A stretch of 9,365 nt of DNA from an uncultured Collinsella sp. (GCA_900759435.1 CAAEVD010000220.1:1-9365), one strand, 5' to 3'; positions 1 through 7,667 are shown, numbered from the stretch's first letter. Numbers and translations: made by a program. The notes: a model not told the origin generated them from the sequence alone.

Positions 1-881
1 CCTTTGACGGCCGCCGTTTCGATCGAGAGCATGCGACTACCGAGGGCGATGTGTGGGAGCTGCCGTGCGGCGAGGCCGAGTTCCTTGCACAAGAGCGTTC
101 GCACACCTATCTTGGCCAGGGCTTTCTCAAGCGCGCCTTTATGCTGCTCGCGGGCATTCTCGTCAATATCCTGACGGGCTTTTTGCTGCTTATGAGCATC
201 TACTCTATTGCGGGTGTCACCGTGCCGATGGATACCAACGTGATCGGTCAGGTTGACGAGGGGTCTATTGCCGCCAAGGCGGGTATCGAGGGCGGCGACG
301 CGATCCTTTCGGTTGACGGAGTATCGTGCTCTACCTGGATGGACGTTTACGATGCCATCGGTAAGGCTGCCGGTAAGGACGATATCGCCATCGAGTACGA
401 GCGTGACGGCAAGCAGCATTCGACCGCGGTTGCGCTCAAAGAGGACGAGCGCCTAGGTGTGTATGCCTCTACGCAGGTGGTCCGTTTAGACCCCATCACG
501 TCGGCTCGACTTTCGTTCTCCTATGTCGTGCAGACAGCGGAGGGCGTGATGCGCCTGCTCCAGCCGCAGCATACGATGGAGATTCTCGATCAGTCTTCTT
601 CGATCGTGGGCATTAGCGTTATGTCCTCACAGGCTGCTGCTGCCGGCCCTGCCACGTTCCTTTCGTTTGCCGCCCTCATATCGTTCTCGCTTGGCTTTAT
701 GAACCTGCTGCCCATCCCGCCGCTCGATGGCGGTAAGCTGGTCATCGAGATCATTCAAAAGATTGTGGGCCGCGAGCTTCCGCTCAAGGTCCAGACGATT
801 GTGAGCTATGTGGGCATTGCGCTCTTTGCGCTGCTGTTTGTCTATATGCTTCGTTCCGACATCCTTCGATTTATTCTGTAG
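1..881 (+). CDS. rseP: RseP-like site-2 zinc metalloprotease (M50), 5' end missing
   Basis: This is the C-terminal part of a membrane-embedded M50 protease. The family cuts transmembrane anti-sigma factors or signal-peptide remnants within the membrane. The reading frame is open from base 3, so the gene starts before the window and the HExxH zinc motif lies outside it. Visible in order are a transmembrane segment (about 132-215), a PDZ domain (about 240-420, with EGSIAAKAGIEGGDAILSVDG), then NLLPIPPLDGGK at about 702-734. That last motif carries the second-site Asp zinc ligand typical of RseP/SpoIVFB proteases. A final hydrophobic helix (about 800-850) ends the protein. The stop is TAG at 879-881. 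The gene leads into ispG 13 nt later, matching the common cdsA-dxr-rseP-ispG order, so an MEP-pathway dxr upstream is likely but not visible. Family assignment is firm; the true substrate is unknown. Confidence 0.93.
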   Translation, partial: FDGRRFDREHATTEGDVWELPCGEAEFLAQERSHTYLGQGFLKRAFMLLAGILVNILTGFLLLMSIYSIAGVTVPMDTNVIGQVDEGSIAAKAGIEGGDAILSVDGVSCSTWMDVYDAIGKAAGKDDIAIEYERDGKQHSTAVALKEDERLGVYASTQVVRLDPITSARLSFSYVVQTAEGVMRLLQPQHTMEILDQSSSIVGISVMSSQAAAAGPATFLSFAALISFSLGFMNLLPIPPLDGGKLVIEIIQKIVGRELPLKVQTIVSYVGIALFALLFVYMLRSDILRFIL

Positions 882-894
882 GGGAGTGTTTGGA

Positions 895-1977
895 TTGTCT
901 TTATCCCATCCTTTGCCTCGCGAGTTGACGTGCCCCGTGCATGTGGGCGGCGTGCAGATCGGTGGCGGCGCGCCGGTGGTGGTCCAGTCCATGACCTGCA
1001 CCGATACCGCTGATGCCCAGGCAACGCTTGCGCAAGTGCGTGCTTTGGCGCAGGCTGGCTGCGATATCGTGCGCGTGAGCGTGCCCACCGAGGCTGCGCT
1101 TGAGGGTTTCCGCACCATCTGCGCCGAGTCTCCGGTGCCGATTGTCGCCGATATCCACTTTAACCATAAGCTCGCCATTGGTGCCGTTGAGGCCGGTGCT
1201 GCCAAGCTGCGCATCAATCCCGGCAATATCGGCGATTGGGCCAAGGTTGACGCGGTGATCGATGCTGCGGGTGCCGCTGGCTGTGCGATTCGTATCGGCG
1301 TCAATGCCGGTTCGCTTGAGCAGGATATCGCCGAGCGCGACGACCTCACGCAGCCCGAAAAGCTCGTGATGTCGAGCGAGCGTTTCGTTAAGCATTTTGA
1401 AGACCGCGGCTTTACGAACATTGTGCTTTCGGCCAAGGCCCATAGCGTGCAAACGACGCTCGATACCTATCGAGCCCTGTCGCGTGAGATTCCCCACGTT
1501 CCGCTTCACTTGGGCGTAACCGAGGCGGGTACCAAGCTGCAGGGCACCATCAAGAGCTCGGTGGGCCTTGGTATCCTGCTGTCTGAGGGTATTGGCGACA
1601 CCATGCGCGTCTCGCTTACGGCCGATCCGGTTGAGGAGCCGCCGGTCGCCTGGGGAATTTTGCAGTCGCTGGGCCTGCGTCGCCGTGGTCCCGAGATTGT
1701 CTCGTGCCCCACGTGCGCCCGCTGCCAGGTTAACCTGATCGCAATCGCTGAGGAAGTAACCGAGCGACTTAAGAACTATGCCGCGCCGCTTTCGATTGCC
1801 GTCATGGGATGTGCCGTTAATGGCCCCGGTGAGGCTTCTGATGCCGACCTGGGCGTTGCTTGCGGACGTGGTCAGGCCCTGCTCTTTTCGCATGGCCAGA
1901 TCATTGGTAAAGTAGCTGAGGACCAAATTGTCGACGCGCTTATGGCCGAGGTCGACAAGCTTATTGAGGAGAAATAA
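895..1977 (+). CDS. ispG: 4-hydroxy-3-methylbut-2-enyl diphosphate synthase (IspG/GcpE)
   Basis: IspG converts 2-C-methyl-D-erythritol 2,4-cyclodiphosphate to HMBPP, the penultimate step of the MEP isoprenoid pathway, in the cytoplasm using a [4Fe-4S] cluster. I chose the TTG start at 895 because GGGGAG (881-886) sits 8 nt upstream and the protein then has 360 residues, the usual size. The open frame reaches back to 808, but that would overlap rseP. An in-frame GTG at 886 overlaps the SD. The N-terminal TIM-barrel half begins with VHVGGVQIGGGAPVVVQSMTC-type sequence. The cluster ligands appear as C271 and C274 (CPTC), C306 (MGCAVNGPGE) and E313, matching the C270/C273/C305/E312 pattern of E. 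coli. It lies between rseP and proS and is probably co-transcribed with both; its TAA directly abuts the proS ATG. Confidence 0.96.
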   Translation: MSLSHPLPRELTCPVHVGGVQIGGGAPVVVQSMTCTDTADAQATLAQVRALAQAGCDIVRVSVPTEAALEGFRTICAESPVPIVADIHFNHKLAIGAVEAGAAKLRINPGNIGDWAKVDAVIDAAGAAGCAIRIGVNAGSLEQDIAERDDLTQPEKLVMSSERFVKHFEDRGFTNIVLSAKAHSVQTTLDTYRALSREIPHVPLHLGVTEAGTKLQGTIKSSVGLGILLSEGIGDTMRVSLTADPVEEPPVAWGILQSLGLRRRGPEIVSCPTCARCQVNLIAIAEEVTERLKNYAAPLSIAVMGCAVNGPGEASDADLGVACGRGQALLFSHGQIIGKVAEDQIVDALMAEVDKLIEEK

Positions 1978-3699
1978 ATGATTCGAGCAATGTATATGTC
2001 TAAGCTCTATGCGCCGACGCTCAAAGAGGATCCGGCCGACGCCGAGCTTGCAAGCCATCGTCTGCTGCTTCGTGCCGGTATGATCCGCAAGGAGGCCGCC
2101 GGTCTCTATTCCTATCTGCCGCTCGCTTGGCGCTCGATTCGTAAGATCGAGAACATCGTGCGCGACGAGATGGACGCCGCCGGCGCCCAGGAGCTCATGA
2201 TGCCCATTATGGTCGATGCCGAGCTGTGGCGTGAGTCCGGCCGCATCGATGCCTATGGCAAGGAGCTCGTGCGCTTTGACGACCGTCATGGTCGCGAGTT
2301 CGTCCTGGGCCCCACGCACGAGGAGACCGTCACGGCCCTGGTGCGCAACGAGCTACGCTCCTATAAGCAGCTGCCCGTCAACCTGTACCACATTCAGGAC
2401 AAGTTCCGCGATGAGTTCCGTCCCCGCTTTGGCCTGATGCGTGGTCGTGAGTTCATCATGAAGGACGCCTACAGCTTCTCTGCCACGCAGGAGAGTCTGC
2501 AGGAGGAGTACGACAAGATGAAGCAGGCCTACGCCAACATCTGCGAGCGCTGCTACATCAAGGCTCTGCCCGTTGTCGCCGACTCCGGCGAGATCGGCGG
2601 CGACACCTCCGTCGAGTACATGGCGCTGGCCGACGCCGGCGAGGCTTCGCTCGTCTACTGCGACGATTGCGGTTTTGCTGCCGATGACGAGGCTGCAAGC
2701 ACCAAAGTCGTTGTTACCGAGGGCCCCGGCGACGGCACGCTCACCAAGGTCGAGACTCCGGGCATGGGCACCATCGAGGCTGTCGCCAAGTTCTTCGGCT
2801 TCCCCGAGAACGGTACGCGCAAGTCGCTGGCGCTCATCGACGCCGAGGGCAAGCCGGTCGTGGCCATTGTCCCGGGCGACCACGAGCTCAACGATTGCAA
2901 GGCCGAGCATGTCTTTGGCAAGGGCTATCGCATGATGACCGACGAGGAGCTTCAGGCGAACGGTCTGCACAAGGGCTTTATCGGACCGGTCAACCTGCCC
3001 GAGGGCATCCGTCTGGTGTGCGACGAGAGCCTGCGCGAGTCTAAGCAGTGGGCCTGCGGTGCCAACGAGGTCGATTATCACTTTACTGGCGCCTGTCCCG
3101 AGCGCGACTTTACCGTCGACGAGTGGGCCGACCTGGTCACCGTCGTCGCCGGCGATCCCTGCCCGCACTGCGGCAAGCCGCTCTCTGCTGCTCGCGGCAT
3201 CGAGGTTTCCCAGGTCTTCCAGCTGGGCACCAAGTACTCCGAGGCCATGGGTGCCACCTTTATGGACGAGGACGGCAAGGAGAAGCCGCTTATCATGGGT
3301 TGCTACGGTGTGGGCGTGTCCCGTTCGCTCGCTGCCGTCGTGGAGCAGCACAACGACGAGCACGGCATCGTCTGGCCGGTCTCCGTTGCTCCGTACGAGG
3401 TTGCGGTGATTCCGCTCGATCCCAAGAAGGAGGAGTGTGCTACCGTCTGCGAGCAGATCGTTGATGGCCTGTGCGCCGAGGGTATCGAGGTCGTCGTCGA
3501 CGACCGTGACGAGCGTCCCGGCTTTAAGTTTGCCGACAACGACCTTATGGGCTTCCCGTATCAGGTCGTTCTGGGTAAGCGTGGCCTCAAGAACGGCACC
3601 GTCGAGCTCAAGGACCGTGCCACGGGTGAGCGCGAGGACGTGGCGATCGACGAGGTCGTCGCCAAGGTCGCCGAGCTTGTGAAGGCGGCACGCCGTTAA
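1978..3699 (+). CDS. proS: Prolyl-tRNA synthetase, bacterial type with editing domain
   Basis: This class II synthetase charges tRNA-Pro with proline in the cytoplasm. The 573-residue length fits the bacterial (ProRS-B) form. The order seen is: motif 1 region about 55-80; GPTHEE at 111-116; motif 2 about 143-167 (FRDEFRPRFGLMRGREF); the inserted trans-acting-like editing domain (INS, YbaK-like) about 224-405, with K282 in RKSLALI and GDHELN at 300-305; motif 3 GCYGVGVSRS at 441-450; and the anticodon-binding domain from about 470. Two Cys pairs, C228/C231 and C395/C398, bracket the INS domain. The ATG at 1978 follows the ispG TAA with no gap, and GAGGAG at 1966-1971 is 6 nt upstream inside ispG, which suggests translational coupling. 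ATGs at 1990 and 1996 are alternative starts that would remove only 4-6 residues. A strong terminator follows. Confidence 0.97.
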   Translation: MIRAMYMSKLYAPTLKEDPADAELASHRLLLRAGMIRKEAAGLYSYLPLAWRSIRKIENIVRDEMDAAGAQELMMPIMVDAELWRESGRIDAYGKELVRFDDRHGREFVLGPTHEETVTALVRNELRSYKQLPVNLYHIQDKFRDEFRPRFGLMRGREFIMKDAYSFSATQESLQEEYDKMKQAYANICERCYIKALPVVADSGEIGGDTSVEYMALADAGEASLVYCDDCGFAADDEAASTKVVVTEGPGDGTLTKVETPGMGTIEAVAKFFGFPENGTRKSLALIDAEGKPVVAIVPGDHELNDCKAEHVFGKGYRMMTDEELQANGLHKGFIGPVNLPEGIRLVCDESLRESKQWACGANEVDYHFTGACPERDFTVDEWADLVTVVAGDPCPHCGKPLSAARGIEVSQVFQLGTKYSEAMGATFMDEDGKEKPLIMGCYGVGVSRSLAAVVEQHNDEHGIVWPVSVAPYEVAVIPLDPKKEECATVCEQIVDGLCAEGIEVVVDDRDERPGFKFADNDLMGFPYQVVLGKRGLKNGTVELKDRATGEREDVAIDEVVAKVAELVKAARR

Positions 3700-3729
3700 T
3701 CGGCGATTTCGCTTGTAGTTCGATATACG

Positions 3730-3778
3730 GGACGGCCCCGCATTTCTCCAGATAGGGGAGATGCGGGGCCGTCCTTTT
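3730..3778 (+). terminator. Intrinsic terminator of the rseP-ispG-proS operon
   Basis: The perfect 14-bp arms are 3730-3743 (GGACGGCCCCGCAT) and 3761-3774. CTCC/GGGAG pairing can extend the stem inward. TTTT (3775-3778) follows on the + strand only; the - strand has no T-tract after the stem, so this terminator serves proS. It starts about 30 nt after the proS stop. Confidence 0.93.
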
Positions 3779-3802
3779 ATCTTGTCGACGTACTCAATCG
3801 CT

Positions 3803-3845
3803 AAAAGGAAACCCCACAGCCCATGCGAGCTGCGGGGTTTCCTTT
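3803..3845 (-). terminator. Intrinsic terminator of the kinase gene, possibly bidirectional
   Basis: Twelve-bp arms at 3804-3815 (AAAGGAAACCCC) and 3834-3845 are perfect, with a further CAGC/GCTG pairing inside. Read on the - strand the stem ends in TTTT, which fits the convergent kinase gene ending at 3878. On the + strand the tail is TTTG, so it could also back up the proS terminator. Confidence 0.88.
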
Positions 3846-3877
3846 GTGCCTCCGATGCGAAATAAATCGCTCAGATA

Positions 3878-4642
3878 TTACTGATAATCGACAACGTCGA
3901 TCCAGTTCTTCAGGAACTCATCGTTCACGTTGCGCTTACGAGCGAGCTCGGAAGCGGCGACGATGCTCGTCCACTGACGCACGACCTGCATGGGCATGTC
4001 GGCACGGTCGCAGTAGAGCTCCAGGTAGGCCTCGGCCTGATCCTTGCTGTTGAGGGCAAAGAGCAGGTAGGTGGTGGCAACGTCGGCAGCAGGGGAGCCC
4101 TGGGTGGCGTGTGCCCAGTCGCACACATAGAGCTGGCCGTCGTCGCCGACGATGACGTTGGAGGGGTTGAAGTCGCCGTGGCAGACCTTGAACTCCTTGG
4201 TCATACCGTCCAGACGCTCCTGAAGGTTGTAGCGCGTGGTGGCATTGAGCTGATCGAGGCTGTCGATCATGCGGGCGAACTTATCGCGCTGACGGTTGAG
4301 CAGTGGGGAGGTGTAGCCGTGGATCTCGATCTGGAGGTCGACGAACATCTCGAGGTACTCACCGAAGCGCTGGGGCTCGGCAGTCATCTTCTCGGCAAGG
4401 GTGGTACCCGGGACCTTCTCGGTCACGAGCGCCCAGCCGTTGGCGTTCTCGAGCTGAGAAACCTCGAGAGCCTTGGGGCTGCGGATGCCGCACTCATTGA
4501 TGCGGGCAAGATTCAAAGCCTCGTTGAACACGTCGGAGACGGGCTTGGTCTCGTTAAAGACCTTGACGATCTTGTCGCCCAGGTCGTAAACGACCTTGTT
4601 GCCGCGACGGACGAGTTCGGTCTTGGAATCGGGTAGCAGCAT
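3878..4642 (-). CDS. Aminoglycoside phosphotransferase-fold (APH/choline-kinase-like) small-molecule kinase
   Basis: This 254-residue cytoplasmic protein has a protein-kinase-like phosphotransferase fold. The N-lobe shows DKIVKVF (K27 is the candidate ATP lysine) and an alpha-C Glu (E41, FNEALNLARI). The catalytic loop is CHGDFNPSNVIV (H155-G156-D157, N162) and the metal-binding Asp is D175 in VCDWAH. These are the Brenner-type motif and DxD/DFG equivalent of the APH/choline kinase/HSK2 clan. The start ATG at 4640-4642 has AAAGGA (complement of 4650-4655) 7 nt upstream. Length and motifs resemble the anaerobe family modelled as TIGR02172, whose substrate is not known to me. Nothing ties it to drug resistance; a sugar, amino-alcohol or nucleoside substrate is equally possible. 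It lies 89 nt downstream of adhE in the same direction, so it may receive read-through from adhE. It has its own terminator. Confidence 0.85.
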   Translation of the reverse strand: MLLPDSKTELVRRGNKVVYDLGDKIVKVFNETKPVSDVFNEALNLARINECGIRSPKALEVSQLENANGWALVTEKVPGTTLAEKMTAEPQRFGEYLEMFVDLQIEIHGYTSPLLNRQRDKFARMIDSLDQLNATTRYNLQERLDGMTKEFKVCHGDFNPSNVIVGDDGQLYVCDWAHATQGSPAADVATTYLLFALNSKDQAEAYLELYCDRADMPMQVVRQWTSIVAASELARKRNVNDEFLKNWIDVVDYQ

Positions 4643-4675
4643 GGTTGCATCCTTTCAACGATGCGATAGAAGCGA

Positions 4676-4712
4676 CGGCGGGGGTGTGTGAAACACCCGT
4701 GCACCCCCGCCG
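4676..4712 (-). other. GC-rich hairpin between adhE and the kinase gene
   Basis: Perfect 11-bp arms CGGCGGGGGTG (4676-4686) and its complement (4702-4712) enclose a 15-nt loop. On the - strand, the direction of both flanking genes, the run of six T (complement of 4714-4719) comes before the stem and none follows it. It is therefore not a canonical intrinsic terminator for adhE. It could be an attenuating, RNA-stabilising or processing hairpin at the adhE 3' end. A smaller competing hairpin (GGGTGT 4682-4687 with ACACCC 4693-4698) shares its left arm. No other adhE terminator is visible in the 89-nt gap. Confidence 0.6.
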
Positions 4713-4731
4713 CAAAAAACCGCGCTAAAAA

Positions 4732-7380
4732 CTAGCAGACGGCGTAGTCCTGGGGCTCGCGGCCGTAGTAGGCGTCCAGGTAGAGCTCCTTGATCTCGCT
4801 CATGAGCGGGTAGCGCGGGTTGGCGCCGGTGCACTGGTCGTTGAATGCCTGCTCGGTCATCTCGTCGAGGGTGTCGAGGAAGTACTGCTCGTCGACACCG
4901 TAGTCGGCGATGGTCTTCTTGACACCGATGAAGTCCTTGAGCTCCTCGAGCTTCGTGATGAAGTTCTCGAAGACTTCCTTGTCGTCCTTGCCCTCGATGC
5001 CGCAGTACTTGGCCATCTCGGCGTAGTTGTGCAGCGCGTTGGGGTAAGGATACTGAGAGAACGTGCCCATCTTGACGGGGGCCTCAGCGGCGTTGTAGCG
5101 CATGACGCGAGTCAGGATGACGGCGTTGGCGATGCCGTGGGGCAGGTGATGGAAGGCGCCGAGCTTGTGGGCCATGGAGTGGTTGAGGCCCAGGAAGGCG
5201 TTGGCGAAGGCCATACCGGCCATGCAGGAGGCGTTGTGCATCTCCTCGCGGGCATGCGGGTCCTTGGCGCCGTTCGTGAAGCTGGAGGGCAGGTTCTCGA
5301 AGACGAGCTTAGCAGCGCGCTCGGAGAGGCCCTTGGTGTAATCGGAAGCCATGATGGAGACGTAGGACTCGATGGCGTGGGTCATGACGTCGATGCCGGA
5401 GGCAGCGGTCAGGCCGCGCGGGGCGGTCATGCAGTTGTCGGCGTCGACAATAGCCATGTTGGGGAGCAGCGCGTAGTCGGCGAGCGGCCACTTGATGCCG
5501 GTCTCCTTGTCGGTGATGATGGCGAACGGCGTGCACTCGGAGCCGGTACCCGAGGAGGTCGGGACGGCGACGAAGTAGGCCTTCTTGCCCATCTCGGGGA
5601 AGGTGAAGATACGCTTGCGGATGTCCATGAAGTCCATGGCCATGTCCTCAAACTTGCACTCGGGGTGCTCGTACATCATCCACATGATCTTGCCGGCGTC
5701 CATAGCGGAGCCACCGCCGACGGCGATGATGACGTCAGGCTCAAAGAGAGCCATCTGCTTGGCGCCGCGACGTGCGCACTGCAGCGACGGATCGGGCTCG
5801 ACGTCGTAGAAGCAGTCGTGGGCGATGCCCATCTCGTCGAGCTTGGCCTCGATGGCGCGGGTGTTGCCATTCTTGAAGAGGAACTGGTCGGTGACGATGA
5901 AGGCGCGCTTCTTGCCCATGACGTTGCCCAGCTCGTCGAGGGCGACGGGCGTGGAACCCTTCTTGAAGTAGACCTTCTCGGGAGCGCGGAACCACAGCAT
6001 GTTCTCACGGCGCTCGGCCACAGTCTTAACGTTGATCAAGTGCTTCACCCCAACGTTCTCGGAGACGGAGTTGCCGCCCCAGGAGCCGCAGCCCAGGGTC
6101 AGAGACGGCTTCATGCCAAAGTTGTACAGGTCACCGATGCCGCCGTGCGAGGACGGGGTGTTGATGACGATACGGCAGGCCTTCATGACGTGCTCGAACA
6201 GGCTGATCTTCTCGGCCTGGGCGGGGTGCACGTACAGAGAGGCGGTGTGGCCCGGGCCACCGGCGAGCACCAGGTGCTCGGCCTTGTCGACGGCCTCCTG
6301 GAAGTCCTTGGCGTGGTACATGGCCAGGACCGGGGAGAGCTTCTCGTGGGAGAACTCCTCCTTGGCGGGGTCGGTGGAGGTGACCTCGGCGATCAGGATC
6401 TTGGTCTTGGCGGGAACCTCGATGCCGGCGAGCTCGGCGATCTTGGCGGCAGCCATGCCGGGGATGCGGTGATCGAGGGCGCCGTTCTTGAACATGGCGG
6501 CACGCAGGGCCTCCATCTCGGCACCCTGCTTGACGAAGTAGCAGCCGCGCTTCTGGAACTCGGCCTTGACCTGGTCGTAGATGGTGTCGATGACGGTCAC
6601 GGACTGCTCGGAAGCGCAGATCATGCCGTTGTCGAAGGTCTTGGAGTGGATGATGGAGTTGACTGCGAGCAGAACGTCGGCGGTGTCGTCGATGACGACC
6701 GGGGTGTTACCGGCGCCAACGCCCAGGGCGGGCTTGCCCGAGGAGTAGGCGGCCTTGACCATGCCCGGGCCACCGGTGGCGAGGATGATGTCGACGTCGC
6801 GCATGACCATGTTGGTCAGCTCGATGGAGGGGACATCGACCCAGCCGATGATGCCCTCGGGGGCGCCGGCCTTGACGGCGGCGTCAAGCACGAGCTTGGC
6901 GGCGGCGATGGTGCACTTGGCGGCTGCCGGGTGCGGGGAGATGATGATGCCGTTGCGGGTCTTCAGGCTGATCAGCGTCTTGAAGATCGCGGTGGAGGTG
7001 GGGTTGGTCGTCGGGATGACGGCGCCCACGATACCGATGGGCTCGGCGATCTTGGTGATGCCGTAAGCCTCGTCGCGCTCCAGGACGCCACAGGTCTTGG
7101 TGTTCTTGTAAGCGTTGTAGATGTACTCTGCGGCGTAGTGGTTCTTGATGACCTTGTCCTCAAGAACGCCGCGGCCGGTCTCCTCGATGGCCATCTTCGC
7201 CAACGGGATGCGAGCCTTGTTGGCGGCCATGGCGGCCTCATAGAAGATCTTGTCGACCTGCTCCTGCGTGTACGTAGCAAAAAGCGCCTGGGCCTCTCGC
7301 ATCTGAGCGAGCTTAGCCTCAAGCGCCTCTACGTTGTCCACAATTGCGGGAGTAGTGTTTTCCGGTGACTTTTTCACCAT
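4732..7380 (-). CDS. adhE: Bifunctional acetaldehyde-CoA / alcohol dehydrogenase (AdhE)
   Basis: AdhE reduces acetyl-CoA to acetaldehyde and then to ethanol, using two NADH, and so disposes of reducing equivalents in mixed-acid fermentation. In other bacteria the cytoplasmic protein forms helical filaments (spirosomes). The 882 residues match the family's roughly 870-890. The N-terminal aldehyde dehydrogenase domain (about 1-445) has the catalytic Cys at C255 (NGMICASEQS) and the VGAGNTP motif at 221-227. The iron-dependent alcohol dehydrogenase domain (about 460-870) has VGGGSAMDAGK at 554-564 for NAD binding. Its iron ligands appear as D664, H668, H734 and H748, with exactly the spacing of E. 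coli D653/H657/H723/H737. The start ATG at 7378-7380 has AAGGAG (complement of 7387-7392) 6 nt upstream. All key residues are intact, so both half-reactions are expected. Confidence 0.97.
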   Translation of the reverse strand: MVKKSPENTTPAIVDNVEALEAKLAQMREAQALFATYTQEQVDKIFYEAAMAANKARIPLAKMAIEETGRGVLEDKVIKNHYAAEYIYNAYKNTKTCGVLERDEAYGITKIAEPIGIVGAVIPTTNPTSTAIFKTLISLKTRNGIIISPHPAAAKCTIAAAKLVLDAAVKAGAPEGIIGWVDVPSIELTNMVMRDVDIILATGGPGMVKAAYSSGKPALGVGAGNTPVVIDDTADVLLAVNSIIHSKTFDNGMICASEQSVTVIDTIYDQVKAEFQKRGCYFVKQGAEMEALRAAMFKNGALDHRIPGMAAAKIAELAGIEVPAKTKILIAEVTSTDPAKEEFSHEKLSPVLAMYHAKDFQEAVDKAEHLVLAGGPGHTASLYVHPAQAEKISLFEHVMKACRIVINTPSSHGGIGDLYNFGMKPSLTLGCGSWGGNSVSENVGVKHLINVKTVAERRENMLWFRAPEKVYFKKGSTPVALDELGNVMGKKRAFIVTDQFLFKNGNTRAIEAKLDEMGIAHDCFYDVEPDPSLQCARRGAKQMALFEPDVIIAVGGGSAMDAGKIMWMMYEHPECKFEDMAMDFMDIRKRIFTFPEMGKKAYFVAVPTSSGTGSECTPFAIITDKETGIKWPLADYALLPNMAIVDADNCMTAPRGLTAASGIDVMTHAIESYVSIMASDYTKGLSERAAKLVFENLPSSFTNGAKDPHAREEMHNASCMAGMAFANAFLGLNHSMAHKLGAFHHLPHGIANAVILTRVMRYNAAEAPVKMGTFSQYPYPNALHNYAEMAKYCGIEGKDDKEVFENFITKLEELKDFIGVKKTIADYGVDEQYFLDTLDEMTEQAFNDQCTGANPRYPLMSEIKELYLDAYYGREPQDYAVC

Positions 7381-7414
7381 TTGTGTCTCCTTGCGATCGG
7401 AGATTTACCCTACG

Positions 7415-7432
7415 TCTTGCATGATAGCAAGA
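7415..7432 (-). promoter_or_regulatory. adhE extended -10 promoter inside an 18-bp palindrome
   Basis: On the - strand, TGC-TATCAT is an extended -10 element (hexamer complement of 7421-7426). It would start transcription near 7414, about 34 nt before the adhE ATG. No good -35 is visible (best CCGTTC, 17 nt upstream). The -10 hexamer is exactly the 6-bp spacer of a palindrome with arms TCTTGC (7415-7420) and GCAAGA (7427-7432). A repressor bound here would occlude the -10. The motif does not match the Rex consensus. The promoter assignment is an inference. Confidence 0.5.
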
Positions 7433-7472
7433 AATTATTCGGCGAACGGTAAGATTCCCGTAAAAGGCACAC

Positions 7473-7502
7473 TAAAACGCTTCAACAAAATAAAGCGTTT
7501 TA
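7473..7502. repeat. 10-bp inverted repeat upstream of adhE, candidate operator
   Basis: Perfect arms TAAAACGCTT (7473-7482) and AAGCGTTTTA (7493-7502) are separated by 10 nt, so the two half-sites lie about two helical turns apart centre to centre. It lies roughly 60-90 bp upstream of the predicted adhE start site. The AAGCGTTTT half-site resembles LacI/GalR-family operators, but the site fits the CcpA cre consensus poorly. No gene ends nearby, so a terminator role is unlikely, although the arms could form a weak A/T-flanked stem. Confidence 0.5.
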
Positions 7503-7533
7503 ACTAAAACTAGTCACCTACTGCATCGCCCCG

Positions 7534-7584
7534 CTCATTGGGGACAGACTTGCATGAGTGTTTTCACTCATTTGGGACAGACAT
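7534..7584 (+). repeat. Left end of the RAYT element (REP-like hairpin unit)
   Basis: This end reads as GGGACAGAC (7541-7549), a perfect hairpin with arms ATGAGTG (7554-7560) and CACTCAT (7565-7571) around TTTT, then a second direct copy of GGGACAGAC (7574-7582). CTCATTG leads into it. It pairs with the unit at 8520-8570 in the opposite orientation, differing at four positions, all in or beside the hairpin. Confidence 0.85.
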
Positions 7585-7613
7585 CGTTTTGCCATTTTGC
7601 CGTTCTGGACCTG

Positions 7614-7630
7614 TTTTTGCCGCTCATTGG
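7614..7630 (+). repeat. Partial third copy of the element's outer edge
   Basis: TTTTTGCCGCTCATTGG resembles the outermost bases of the right end read inward (TTTTTGCACTCATTGG, complement of 8563-8578). It also shares the 11-mer CCGCTCATTGG with the left end (7531-7541). It breaks off before the GGGACAGAC box. Just upstream, TTTTGCC recurs at 7587-7593, 7595-7601 and 7615-7621. It may be a remnant of nested or repeated insertion. Confidence 0.5.
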
Positions 7631-7631
7631 A

Positions 7632-7637
7632 TATAAA
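7632..7637 (+). promoter_or_regulatory. Possible -10 of the transposase promoter
   Basis: TATAAA, within ATATAAATAG, is the best -10 match upstream of the transposase gene. It would start transcription near 7644 and give a leader of about 70 nt that includes the SD-masking hairpin. No convincing -35 is seen at 16-18 nt. Confidence 0.35.
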
Positions 7638-7667
7638 TAGCTCACAGGCTCAGCATTTCGCGTTCCT

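Noticed and set aside
808..894. N-terminal extension of ispG to base 808
   Set aside because: It would overlap the rseP C-terminus by over 70 bases and adds a non-conserved hydrophobic stretch. TTG 895 has a proper SD and gives normal length.
901..2319. Long - strand open frame across ispG and proS
   Set aside because: It is antisense to two fully recognisable enzymes and has no ribosome site or family resemblance. The same applies to the - strand frame at 2353-3363 and the + strand frame at 4109-4636 opposite the kinase.
5029..7368. A 779-codon open frame on the + strand opposite adhE
   Set aside because: It is a by-product of the strong third-position G/C bias of adhE. The product is low-complexity (Gly/Val/Asp/Leu-rich) with no recognisable domain, while the - strand encodes an intact AdhE.
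7381..7520. Rex or CcpA-type operator for adhE
   Set aside because: No TTGTG-n8-CACAA-like Rex site is present. The AAGCGTTTT site misses key cre positions when aligned on its central CG.
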